DNA from: Asterella californica | Lineage: Eukaryota > Streptophyta > Marchantiopsida > Marchantiales > Aytoniaceae | Direction of reading: 5' to 3' | DNA: 64,000 nucleotides | Assembly: GCA_036924285.1 (NCBI GenBank) | Contig: JAYKYS010000009.1 | Span: forward strand, 20,130,001-20,194,000 | Part shown: positions 9,909 through 20,994 of the stretch, in pieces | How positions within the stretch are numbered: position 1 is the stretch's first letter | Layout: every line of letters begins with the position of its first letter | The notes under the pieces: generated by a model | Database searches by the model: none | What the model saw: the letters and a program-made list of their open reading frames with translations, nothing else | What the model was told of the DNA's origin: nothing | Translations under genes and position numbers: made by a program

Positions 9909-12900
9909 ACGTGTGCATGTTTTGTAGTAACTGGAAGAAGTGTCCAAAGAAAGAAAGAGTTCATAGCATGCCGTAAACCAAGCGATGACCTCACACCATG
10001 CATAGATTAGCAATACTAATCAGTGGTATAATTCTAGTTAATTTACTTCCATGAAGTACTCTATTATGTATATTATTATTCATAATAACCAATAAATAAA
10101 TGTCTCTTATTAAATCATCCTTTCACGGATCGGTCGACTATCTCAAATATAAAGTGCTAAAAATACTCAAAAATACTACCCAAAAAATCCTTACAGAGCT
10201 TTACGATAAAAAAAGGTGTTCGCATTATGTCGTTGAGAAATTGCTTATGTCAGAAACGCTCCGACAGGTGCTATCGGTAGCAAGTGGCAGCGATGATCCT
10301 CCTACTCGAGCATCGCAGCGAATTCAAACTAATCGTGACTTCTCAGTCACACGATATGACATAATCGTCATATGACCCGTTAGGAGTTACTGCATCCTAG
10401 GGTGATGTCGAAGTTAACGCAGAAGATTCTTTAACGTCATAATGAAATCACGGTCTATCGTGGTTTAACTAACGGTTAACTTGGTGTGTAACTTTTCTTC
10501 TTCTTTATTTATAATATATTAATCAAAAATATTGATTTATATATTAAACTGAAAATATATGAAAATCGAAAATCGTTGTTTTTTTTTCACGACTTCCTCA
10601 GGAGATAGCCTTCAGGATTTTTGGTCCAGCATATCGTCGTGGTTTCAAAAATCTTCGAAAACTATTATAACATCTATTAATTTAATTAATTTACGATGTT
10701 TCTCGTAAGCTCCAGCATTCCTCGGGCTCCACTTTGCAGAAGGTCCAGTTAAACTTTCCATGTCTCTTTAAATACTCTTGGTAACATAAGGATATATTTT
10801 CTAGAGTTTACTTTATAAATCTAGAACTTTAAACATTAAGTGTAGAATACTTTTCATGATAAATCTTTCATACGAGAATGAAATCTTTACAAATAATAAC
10901 TTAAATGAAAGCTCGTCGTGAGCTTTGTATTTTTTTAGCTCCTTTAAAAGAAAACCGATTCTAATTGATAGAGAAATGTGAACATGAAGTTATAGCGTCC
11001 AGAGAGAATCTTTTCTATAAAGAGAAAATTCAGTTATATAAAAAACTGGACCCGGCCGAGGGAAAGGGGAATATTCCGTACGTGGCTTGTATACCGGGGT
11101 TTAAACGGTCCTTCCGCGGAAATCTCTATCCCCTCTGCTCACGCCGCGCCGGAGACGTCCTCATTTCCGTGAAGCGACCACTTCAGGAGCCTTCCGATTC
11201 GGGGTGGGTAAATATCACCTGATTACCCAGACACCAAACGGCCTCGGCGGTTCAGGTTGTTGATGTTAGGTGGTGTCACGACTTACGGGGTGGTGTCACG
11301 ACTTATGGAGCGTCCGGCTCGACTAGGCTTGAAATGCCCTTTAGCCCAAGCCTCCATTGGTCGGACCTAGCACACCCAGATGCATGGCAAACACATACTA
11401 TAATAACACATGTATAGATTGCATATGATTGCTTATTTATTCTCCAAATACGTGAAATTACTGACGAAATGATCAACTTATTTCAATAAACAAAATAATA
11501 GAGAGTGTCAAAGCTCGAATCTACACCAAGAGATCGTAGATATTTTCGGTATTTTCTGTTCCGTATTTTCTGTATTTTCTGGAAGTGACCTTATTGTCTC
11601 CTTTTTTGATTCGGTTGTAAGTTCTCACAGTAAAGTAGTTTTTACTTGAATAATGTTTTCTAATTTTCAAAAGTTTTTAACGGAAAATTAACATCTTTCT
11701 ATTAATTCGTAAATATAATAATAAACTATTGACGGCGGTATACAAAGTCACCTTCAGTAAACTAATGCTCTATTCCTGTCTTCCTTCTATACGTTAGGGA
11801 ATCTTTTCTCTTGCTTTAGCACACCCTACTTCCTCAAGTCCATGGCGCAAGACAATAAGGAAAACTAACGTAAACTTCTCTGCTATAAGTAAAATTAACT
11901 TTCCCTGCGTTTGACCGTTCTTATCGAGAGGGTGGTCACGTCTGAACTCTGTTATATGATCATTAGAGATAAAGATTCTTCAACGGCGAACAGAGAAAAA
12001 GTTGTAATTTCTCGGGAGGTAACTTTGTATGGAAGCGCGACTGAGTCTAGGTCGTGCTTGTTACTCAGATATCACAATTTTTCTAATTAAATTTTTTCTA
12101 TTCTGATACTCAATATAATTATTTAATGTAGTAAATATTCCGTTGCAAAAGTAAACGGCAGAACGAATGAATGATCGATAATGAAATACCCGCGGGAAGG
12201 AGTTTGACCAAAGTCGTAACTCCTTCCCGCGGTTGTAGAATCTTTATGAAAGGTTCCTAACTTTGACACCCCTATTAGATTGTTAATTTATTTGTTTAGA
12301 GCTGCTTACATTAACTTGGCTGTTTTTTGTCGAGTAATAAATCCTGAATATTCCATAAAGGAGTATTGAAGATTCAGGGGGTGTGTAGTTATTGCAACCA
12401 AGCTGTCTTGAGTTTACTCAAGACCTGTGAATCAATTATATTCCATACGTGTAATAATCTGTTAAATTCAGATAAATATTAGGAATATCTAGATAGTTTT
12501 AATGTATATCTTAAAGAAGAAAACACGGTATGTTCTTTGTCATTAAGTGATAGGCGGTTTAAGTCCTTGCAAACGATGTACTATTCCCTATAAATTTACT
12601 AATTTTGATACATTATTTTATTTTGTTTTGTCTTGTCTGTTTCTATTGTTATTTAAGTAAATCTTGTGAAAGCATGTAAGAGAATGGAAAGATAGGAACG
12701 AATGTTTAAGAAATGTTGTTTCTTATCAACTTTAATAATTATTATATGTTGTTATATATGATGATATCTAACCATTTATATATGATTATTGTTTGTTCTT
12801 AACTAGGAGTAATACTGCAACACATTAAATATTTTGTTACATTTTTACTAAAACATTAATTTTATTGTGTGTGAAAATTACGAGATGTTGATTGCTTTGA

Positions 12901-14509
12901 AGTAAACAAACTCGTATGAAATGGAAGACTCACATATGCAAGCGATTATACCAAATTTATGAAAATATGACGTTTATACACATGAGAAAGAATTGTAATG
13001 TTTCATGGAGTACACTGGGAAATCATATTTTCAGAAAAAAAAGTGTATACTTAATATATATTGAAACTAAATATTAAATATGAGGACGAGTAGCTTTCCA
13101 GTTATCAAGAAATTGATATACTGATATCAATTAATAGTCATCCAGTTTTATTATAATTGTGTTTATAATAATCCAAGTTTCATTAATATCTTTGATTCTT
13201 ACGTGTTTGTAGTAAAAACTAATATTACATTAAACACTGAAATATCGGACATCATCAATTATGTTCTTTTTATTTATATGTTATGGGAATATGAAGGTTA
13301 TCAGTAATCGAGATTACTGATATCAGATGTGTTTGCTGATATCAAACTACTGTTATCAGGGTACTATGTAGTTATAAGCTACTTTTATTACAAAGTTGTC
13401 TGATGCTAATACGTATTTCAATCACAAAGTATAAGTTATCAATCAAAAACCATAAGTGACATAGATATGGAAGATATAGAATACAATGTAGATAAATTGT
13501 AGATATCAAAACAAAACCATGGTGATATCATACGTTTTCTTTCTAATATTACTTGCTGATGACTGATATTGTTTTTTCTCCCATAAATCTGAAAAACTGG
13601 AAAACTATATGATTGTGAAATAATAATATTATTGCGTCTATAATATGAAGCTTATACTTTATGAAATATAACTGTATTTAGATTTTCAAGTTGAAATAGT
13701 ATATCGTGATATTGCACTTCTAGCGAAGTTATTATCCAAATTACTGAATAGTTGGAACTTATTCTATTTAGTAGAACTATCCACAAACCATGAAGAAACT
13801 CTTTCATTAGACTTTCAAGTTTTCAATAAAATCATATCTCACTAATCAAACAAAAATGAAGTCTGAGAAATAAATCCCCAGTAAATATGTTTATATTGAT
13901 TAAGCTTAAAACCAAAGTTCAAATCTTAATCAATAAACAAAACTTTGGTTGATTATCTTCGTAACTACAGCTCGATTCAGAATAATTTAGAAAAATATCC
14001 GATCTTTGTATCTTAATGGGAACAACAAAGAAATATTCTAACAATATTTTGTATGAAATAAATTTAACAAAATATATATCGATAAATATATAAATAAATA
14101 TATCTTATCAATCTTATCGATAATTAATAAATTATTATTAGACCTTTCATTGGAGTAAATAGTTCTTCTACTTTCGGTTAAGTTTTTTTAGTCAAACAAC
14201 AAATATATGATATAATTGAAATATAAGGATTGATACTCTAAGAAAACACTAAAAGAATAGAGAGTGAGTAGGAATGAAGTAATAAGAAATTAGATGAAAG
14301 AGACTTCGTCTCTCCATGTATATATAAGGTGAGTATAAAGAAAACCCAAACGTTGGATTTTTCAAACTAATTGTACCAAGTGTACATAACAACCTTAACT
14401 ACTCATAATGATATCAACGTAAATATACTAGAGCTTTAAACTATATCCATGATCTCTCTTCAAACTCGACACTATATAATGTACTCGTAAACAATGTAAT
14501 AAAGCATCA
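9902..14509. other. AT-rich gene desert
   Basis: Strongly AT-rich with no supported coding frame. A 91-codon frame at 10100-10375 is unrecognised. The exception is a GC-rich island at about 11040-11350 with a 20-bp unit (GGTGGTGTCACGACTTAYGG) present twice in tandem at 11269-11308; it may be a fragment of an older repeat. 14290-14500 probably holds the 3' end of the Copia element that starts beyond it, but no LTR could be paired. Confidence 0.4.
12190..12232. repeat. GC-rich 15-bp perfect hairpin
   Basis: CCGCGGGAAGGAGTT at 12190-12204 is perfectly complementary to 12218-12232, with a 13-nt loop. It stands out against the AT-rich surroundings. It is not related in sequence to the TTATCACCTAACCC hairpin family. 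Confidence 0.8.
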
Positions 14510-15264
14510 AACTTATCATATATGCAACATCATAGTGAAGAAATCGACATCTTAATCTCATGTACGCATATAATTGAGCTCAATGATCATTCTCTAATGA
14601 AATGATAATGCAGCTCAATGCATTTTGTCTTAGCATGGAAAACATAATTACTAAATAATTTCATGTTGCTAATGTTGTTAGTATATACACAACCACATGA
14701 TATATACACTCCACCATAATAACCAACATTAGACATCATAGTCAAATTGATTCTCATGTAACGTTTGTGCTCTTCCATACTCCACTTTTGGAGATGACAA
14801 AGCAACAGTAGGTTACTTCTTAGAAGTACAACTTATAGCAACATTTCCAAGTAAAAATATGTAACTTGACGTGAATATATTGTTAACACTTCATGCCCAA
14901 TCATCATAAGTGTAGCCATGTAACACAATGATCCACCGAATGGATAGTGAAACTCACACTACATCAAGAACTTCATGTAGTGGAGGATCAGTTTGACAAC
15001 ATATAAATCTGATCTATGTAGTGATTTCATGAACTAACTGATTACATCAACGACACATTGTCATATAGAGAGACCCACCCATATGTTTGTACATGCGAGG
15101 ATCATCAAGCAACTCATTATATTTGCAGTCAAACATACAAAATCTCTCAAGCATATTGTCGTTGTATAAGTGATACATCATTCCCATCTTGAATAGACTT
15201 TATAGCAAAGAAATACCCTAGCTCTCTTAAATCTATCATCTCTAACTTGGATTTCAAGTGATCC

Positions 15265-16880
15265 TTGATATGTCATCATAGTTATTGATAATTGATAGGA
15301 ATTAAAAGTGTATATGAGATATCTTGTCTTTAAATAATATGAAATGATATTGTTTTTACAAAACTAGGTTGAGATGGTGATCTCAGACGCGTCCCTAGTT
15401 CATTAGATTCTCACATTATGGGTTTATCGGACCCTCCATGTATTTGAAGAATTTTCATGACGCTGCATGAGGTATTCTCTTGATCCGACCTGCTTACAAA
15501 GTGAGGTTCACCTTTCTCTTATCCTTTGCATTTCGTTAGTATCCTTGTACTTCTCCAAAGTGCATATGTTATCTTGACACAATGTATGTTATAGCCACTG
15601 ATTGGTTAGCTCAAACGTCAACAACCTTAGATCTACCCCAATTGCTTGACCCCATTCAAGACATTCTTTATCTTGAACTATACTCTGCACACTTTGGGTA
15701 CAACTAATATGATTATCAATCATTATGACAACTCTTACACAAGTATCATCTTTCGGGTTGTCTCTTGTTCAGGATATTCTCTTCAAGCATACTAGTAAAG
15801 GACCGAGTTTAACATTCTCTCCCTCATCCTACTGTCGATGATAAACAAAATAGTGTGGCACAAAAACTATTCTTTTATCGTACAAGTTATACCCAATCCT
15901 GCTAAGTTCTAACATGGGTGTAATACTACTTAAATCTCGCGACTAAATCTCTCAACTTTTTCTTTAACTAGTAACGTATCTCCAGTACTTACTCCAACAT
16001 CACCGACTGATAATCTGATCCATGTTACATATGGGTATACTTTCAGGTTGAGGTTCTACACTCCAACACCAAACTGTCACTCTGCTCAGGCACTGAAACT
16101 CAACATCCTATCAGATGACAAGGTCCTTTCTCTAAGTAGTCATGAATATGGAGTACTATCAGTTAAGGACTGTCAACTTATGAGAGAGTACAACTCCCTT
16201 AGTCTTGGATCTGAACGCTCCTTCTCATGTTGTCTGACTTCTTCTGTCACTCACAACCTATACATACACAAGGATAAGTTAGAGGTGGTAGCGGATTACA
16301 CCATCGTCCAAAGGTCTATCCTCGTTGACTGAGCGTGGTCTTCCTCAATTGCACTCGTTTCTCTCCACCTTATTGCTCTCACTGAACTCGATGAATCATC
16401 ACTCATTCCAAGGAGTCCGATCAATGTTCACCTCAAGGTGCTACACTTATGTCAATCCAACAACACTGTAGACAACATTACATACATCTTGCACCTTACA
16501 CATTACGAGTCTTAACCGTCTTTGCTAGCGCCCCCTTACGGGTATTTCTTTATCACAAGTAGTACATCACTTCGAGGTATATCCAATACTGATCTACTGC
16601 TAACTACCTGTCTAAAATCTGATCATCTCCCAAAGCCTTATGTAGAAGCTAGTAGAGTACTTCTACATAAGGTTGTAGAAGTATTCTACTAGGCTTTGTA
16701 GAGATCTTTTTTACTCCTTTGTCATTTCTTTATATTTGGTTGACTCTTCTATCTTTAGTTGAGACTACATGATACCACTACCATGACAGCCAATACTTCG
16801 GATCACCTTACTCTTATCCTCCTTTGAATGATAGCTCAGATATATTGGTGAGGATTATCACATGGGTCCAAATATTATCT
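15265..16880. other. Foreign segment inside the Copia pol remnant
   Basis: In Copia pol the YVDD block is followed within some 20 residues by the LKSKFEM block; here about 1.6 kb separates the two. The segment has a 94-codon frame at 16048-16332 (+), unrecognised, and a hairpin at 16651-16690. An insertion of a second element is the simplest reading, but its ends and target duplication were not resolved. Confidence 0.5.
16651..16690. repeat. Hairpin, 16-bp stem
   Basis: AGTAGAGTACTTCTAC at 16651-16666 pairs with 16675-16690 with one mismatch and an 8-nt loop. Further complementary AGCCT/AGGCT bases lie outside. It lies within the segment that splits the Copia remnant. Confidence 0.75.
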
Positions 16881-17396
16881 TGTTCATCTTTATCTTGGAC
16901 CCCAACAATAATGATCAAATAATCAACATATATGGTGATCATCACTATCCAATATTGTACTTTCATTGAATACAAGATAGAATACGGATGCATAGGTGAA
17001 AGCCAAGAGATAGCAAATAAAAACTGATCTTTGCATATCATGCTATTGGTTTCAACTTTAGACCATAGTGTAAAAGATTCGATATAATATCCGTCAAATG
17101 GACTCTTGCTTTAGAAGAAGTAGGACCATGTCAATTTCCAACGTTTTTGTCATTGCGTGTTAGTTCAATCAGACATTGTTATCAGATTTTGAGAACTTTA
17201 CATTGCATGCATCAGTGTTGAATGAATTATTGTCCATTGATTGTTAGTGATAATCTTATAAGTATTAGGATTACAAACTAACCTCGTGAGAAAAATGAAA
17301 TACACATATAATGTTAACTATTATGTGCATACTATAAATGGTAGGGAAAATACGTAAGTAATGCAAGTGAAATCGTGCTCCATGAGATATAAGATC

Positions 17397-17444
17397 AGTT
17401 TTATCACTTAATCCTTCTAGCTAGAAGGATTAAGTGATAAAACT
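17397..17444. repeat. Perfect 48-nt palindrome (hairpin family)
   Basis: The 24-nt left arm (17397-17420) and the right arm (17421-17444) are exact reverse complements with no loop. The arm contains TTTTATCACTTAATCCTTC, a diverged form of the TTATCACCTAACCCTTC core found at 5330, 17651 and 33334. Confidence 0.9.
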
Positions 17445-17650
17445 ACAAGACAAAATTGTTAATGACAAGTTCGTAAGTGTGGGGATGGAATCATATACTA
17501 ATCTCATGCGAAAAACAAAGTCTACTTATCAATATTATAGATCACATGTAGGTAGAAGTGATGGAAAAACCACATAAATAATGCAAATGAAATCACATTC
17601 CACGAGATATTAGATCCAAGGTTTATCTGATAAAAAAACATTTATCAGAG

Positions 17651-17704
17651 GTTTAATTTATCATCTAACAATTCCTTCAACGAAGGTTAGATGATAAATT
17701 AAAC
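17651..17704. repeat. Hairpin-family member, 19-bp perfect stem
   Basis: GTTTAATTTATCATCTAAC (17651-17669) pairs perfectly with 17686-17704. The 16-nt loop itself contains CTTC/GAAG. It is followed by a second stem TTTGTATATTC / GAATATGCAAA (about 17708-17750), the same two-hairpin order as at 33334. Confidence 0.9.
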
Positions 17705-17715
17705 TACTTTGTATA

Positions 17716-20700
17716 TTCTCCTCTTAAATATGAAGAAAGAATATGCAAATTAATCATATGCATGCAACATGACATTATGAGAAATATATCACCTTCGATC
17801 TTGAGATCTAGGAAGCAGAGGTTTCATGTACACATCTTTCAATTTTGATTCAAAATCAAAAGGGATGTGAGTGTGTAGCGGTATCATTAGACTCCTAACT
17901 AATAAGAAAGGACTGAAGGCTGAAGGAGCCATGGATTCTTTCATTCTTTATTCTTCCAAGTTGGAAGAAGGAGGAGAGAGAGAAAAGAGCTGATTAATTA
18001 TCTCGTCGAGAAGCCTAGGCGTAAGAGTGTGTTTACATGGAGAGCTAGAGAGAATCGATCCGTCAAGGTCTCGATAATAGTGTTATCCAGAAGAGGGGAT
18101 TATAGTTTTCTATAGCCTATGTGGTGAGATGGTTGTATCAAGAGGAATTCTCCCATGAACTTAATGATTTAAGAGTTGGAAGCATCCTCAAACTTAGCCA
18201 GCACTGTGTGGTGGAATGGAGTGCATTATGAAGAGGACGTAAGTGACAGTGGACTCAAAGATTTGGCTTGATGGTCTAGGGTGCATGGTATGTGCATGGT
18301 ATGTGCAAAGGGGTCGTAAGGAGATATTTACAGTTCAAAACCCAAAGTTCTTTTTCCCAAGTGGTTTATGACGAATCAATACTCTACATAATGGACAACT
18401 AGAGGAACCCTGAATTCCTGAACAGAAGTGTAGAGCTCTAGAAAGAACCGTGAGGTGATAAGGGCGTGATGTGCATGCTTTTGAGGCCCAAAAGATCTGT
18501 TGTTTTCTGGAAATCTATATGTTATGATGGATCTAACACTATATAAACTGATTCGACATAGAAGATTAAGCTTATATGCATTTCACCTGAGGTGATAAGT
18601 GGGCATTGAGGCTAGAGGATTGAAATGGTTATTTACAAATGATTGGAATTGTCAAGATATCACCCTATGACGAGAAGTGATGTTGTGTCACATGAGTGTA
18701 CTACCAGTTCCTGAACATTCTCGATTTCGTGAGAGGCCAAAACTTTAGACTGGAGCCATTTGGACGGAAGTCTATAGACTTCTGTCACCTCAGCATTATA
18801 GTAAAGAAAAACTTAGTTCTACAAAAGTCACACATCTAATGAATTTGGGCTTACTTAAGCTACAAAAGATCACTCTTTCGGTTATCAGTTTAAAGCCGTA
18901 TGAGTTACACCAATATGAAAGGAGTTATATTGAGTCACTATAGTCCTCATAGCACCACACCGATCAGATTTCATTCAGGGATCTCAAGTCAAATGATTAT
19001 GGTGAATGTGGAAAGGTTACCACGTTTTCAAGTTACCACGGATTAACTATAACAACATGGTATCCACTCCTATATATAGCTCGATAGATCGATACACTAC
19101 GTGAAAGCCAAAAGGCTTGTTGCATTTCTCCATTCATTAAACACTTGTATGAGTTCAAGGCAATGCTCGGTGAGTTCTATAAAACAGTTGTGCGGTTTTT
19201 TAACCTTTTGAAGATATCTGATTCTCGGCTCTTCGTACATGAATGAAAACTTTACACACGGCGGGAATCATCTATAATGGTAATAGCTATACTTGAAAAT
19301 TAATCACTTTGAGACTAACTTGTTTGGAAAGCTACTGGTATAAACAGAATGAAATCATAAATTGCTCAGGGGTATGTTTTGTAAACCGGAATCCATCCAG
19401 CTTGTTTACGAAGTGATAATACTCTTACTTGTTCATTTTATAAATCATCAAAAAGGATGGATGGCTAGATGAATTGTTTTTAATCTAATATTCCAAATTT
19501 GTCATTTTAGGAAACATCTAACCCGTTAAAATAAAAGATGAATGTTAACAATTTGAAACTCAAGAACAATACTGTTGTTGCTCTGCCTTCTGACTAAGGT
19601 TTTGACGATTCATAGCGTAGTGAGTTAGAAATGGGACCGGCTGGAGCCGTGAGGTTTGGAGAGTACAGTGTTTGAATGTTGAGTGTTTTTTCTTCATGTT
19701 TGTTACATACAATCACTCTCGAGCGATCTCATTTCTTTACTCTTGGAGATTTTGATTATGTTCGGTATTTTTGCTCTCGCTCTCGCAATAACTGTCCTTT
19801 CAATGATATTATGAACTAAAAGTTTTCGTCACAATTCTCGTGACTATCACCATTTCACGTTTAGGATGAACTTTGAAGATCTTTACTTCTTTGCATTATG
19901 ACTCAAACTACATTTCACGTACGTGCCTTCGTTTATCTAAAGTTTATCTTGGACATTTATAAGTTAAGCTATTGTGCTTTGAGCGGATAAATTTTAGTTC
20001 TCATAAGTTTGTATGTATAGGATTCAATTTGATAATTGTCTAAGCTTTTCAATTCTAGACAATGATTTATTACTGAAATTCTGTTATTGGCTAATTCTGA
20101 AAGTCTACCGTAAATATTTCCACTCGCTTTATCTTGTCTTGGCTATCCAACTGCTATATATTGATTCTTGGCTGAACTGTTGTATGTGATTCCTTGGCTC
20201 ATTTTTAATTCTTTGCTTGACTGTTCTTGCCTGCGGATCTATGAAGGGAATGTTTTTGCACTCGACTGGCTCATACTCTTCTACTTCTTAAGGAATTTTA
20301 CTTATCGACTGGTTCCTTCTTCTCGACTTTCAAAAAGCAGCTTGTCTTTGTTTACTGGTTAAGTTGTTCATTTCTTGACTAGAGATATTCAGTTCCTATT
20401 ATTACTACAATTATCAAGTAGGGTCATATTAATGATGCGTATGACATCATAGTGCACTTGTAGATCTATGTTATTCTTGATTCAGCAAGGAACTTGGATG
20501 CTCGTGGGGTTCACTAGTTAATTTTATAAAACATAGGTATAAGTAAAATAAAGTGTTTTTTATTCGAAAAGGGATAATTTGCAAATCTTATTGTTTTAAG
20601 AGTATTAGTATCCTTTTGTAAGTTCTAAAGTAAATATAGATTCAGACAAATCAAAATTGATATTTTAGCTGTTTTTATACTTAAATAGAAAAAAACAATG

Positions 20701-20877
20701 TATTTGATTCATGACTTGACTCGCAGGTGGTACGGACAAATAGGTTGGAGTGAACCCCAAAGCTTTTGATGTTTGTACTTGTATTCACGTACTTTGTACA
20801 AAATATTTATTTTAGTGTCACTTCACTTAAATTAGGAGAACAAAAGATGCTTAAGAGACAAGAGGGGAAGAAGTCTA
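17716..20877. other. AT-rich gene desert
   Basis: No supported coding frame on either strand; I looked for Copia integrase or gag upstream of the pol remnant and saw none. A 12-bp tandem duplication (GTATGTGCATGG-type) lies at about 18281-18306. The 64-codon frame at 20168-20362 is unrecognised. Confidence 0.35.
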
Positions 20878-20994
20878 TATTTGATTAAGGTTCAAGAACC
20901 TTAATCAAATAGAGAGTAAGAAGGTTCTTATTTGTTCTTAACCTTCTTAGTTCTAAGAAGGTTCTTATTCTTCTTAGTTCTAAATAAGAACCTC
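20878..20994. repeat. Two adjacent hairpins
   Basis: TATTTGATTAAGGTTC (20878-20893) pairs perfectly with 20896-20911 around a 2-nt loop. Immediately after, AGGTTCTTATTT at about 20922 pairs with AAATAAGAACCT ending near 20994, enclosing repeats of AAGAAGGTTCTTA. The arms differ from the TTATCACCTAACCC family, but the two-hairpin layout is similar. Confidence 0.75.

Larger units (their letters stand above)
14510..17060 (-). mobile_element. Decayed Copia-type LTR retrotransposon (RT/RNase H part)
   Basis: Minus-strand remnants occur in the order expected for Copia pol. The RT active-site region VMITIYVDYLIIIVG (canonical YVDD read as YVDY) lies within 16814-17041. LKSKLEMIDLRELGYF and the DGNDVSLIQRQYA segment lie at about 15155-15260. 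LLDDPRMYKHMGGSLYMT is at about 15070-15121. The RNase H pieces LHGYTYDDWA, SSYIFLLGN and PTVALSSPKVEY are at about 14780-14950. FHAKTKCIELHYHFIRE ends at 14587, followed by IELNYMRT and DVDFFT, which match the last conserved block of Copia pol. There are many stops and frame changes, so it is inactive. Integrase, gag and paired LTRs were not found. Between 15265 and about 16880 the coding order is broken by about 1.6 kb of other DNA. Confidence 0.85.
17249..17715. repeat. Tandem pair of ~220-bp units, each with a hairpin
   Basis: 17281-17400 and 17501-17620 align at a constant offset of 220 bp. Shared blocks include CTCRTGMGAAAAA and AATGCAARTGAAATC followed by CAYGAGATAT. Each unit is followed by a hairpin: the perfect palindrome at 17397-17444, and the stem at 17651-17704 preceded by a smaller CTGATAAA/TTTATCAG stem at 17620-17650. 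This is diverged duplication of a hairpin-ended repeat unit. Confidence 0.7.
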
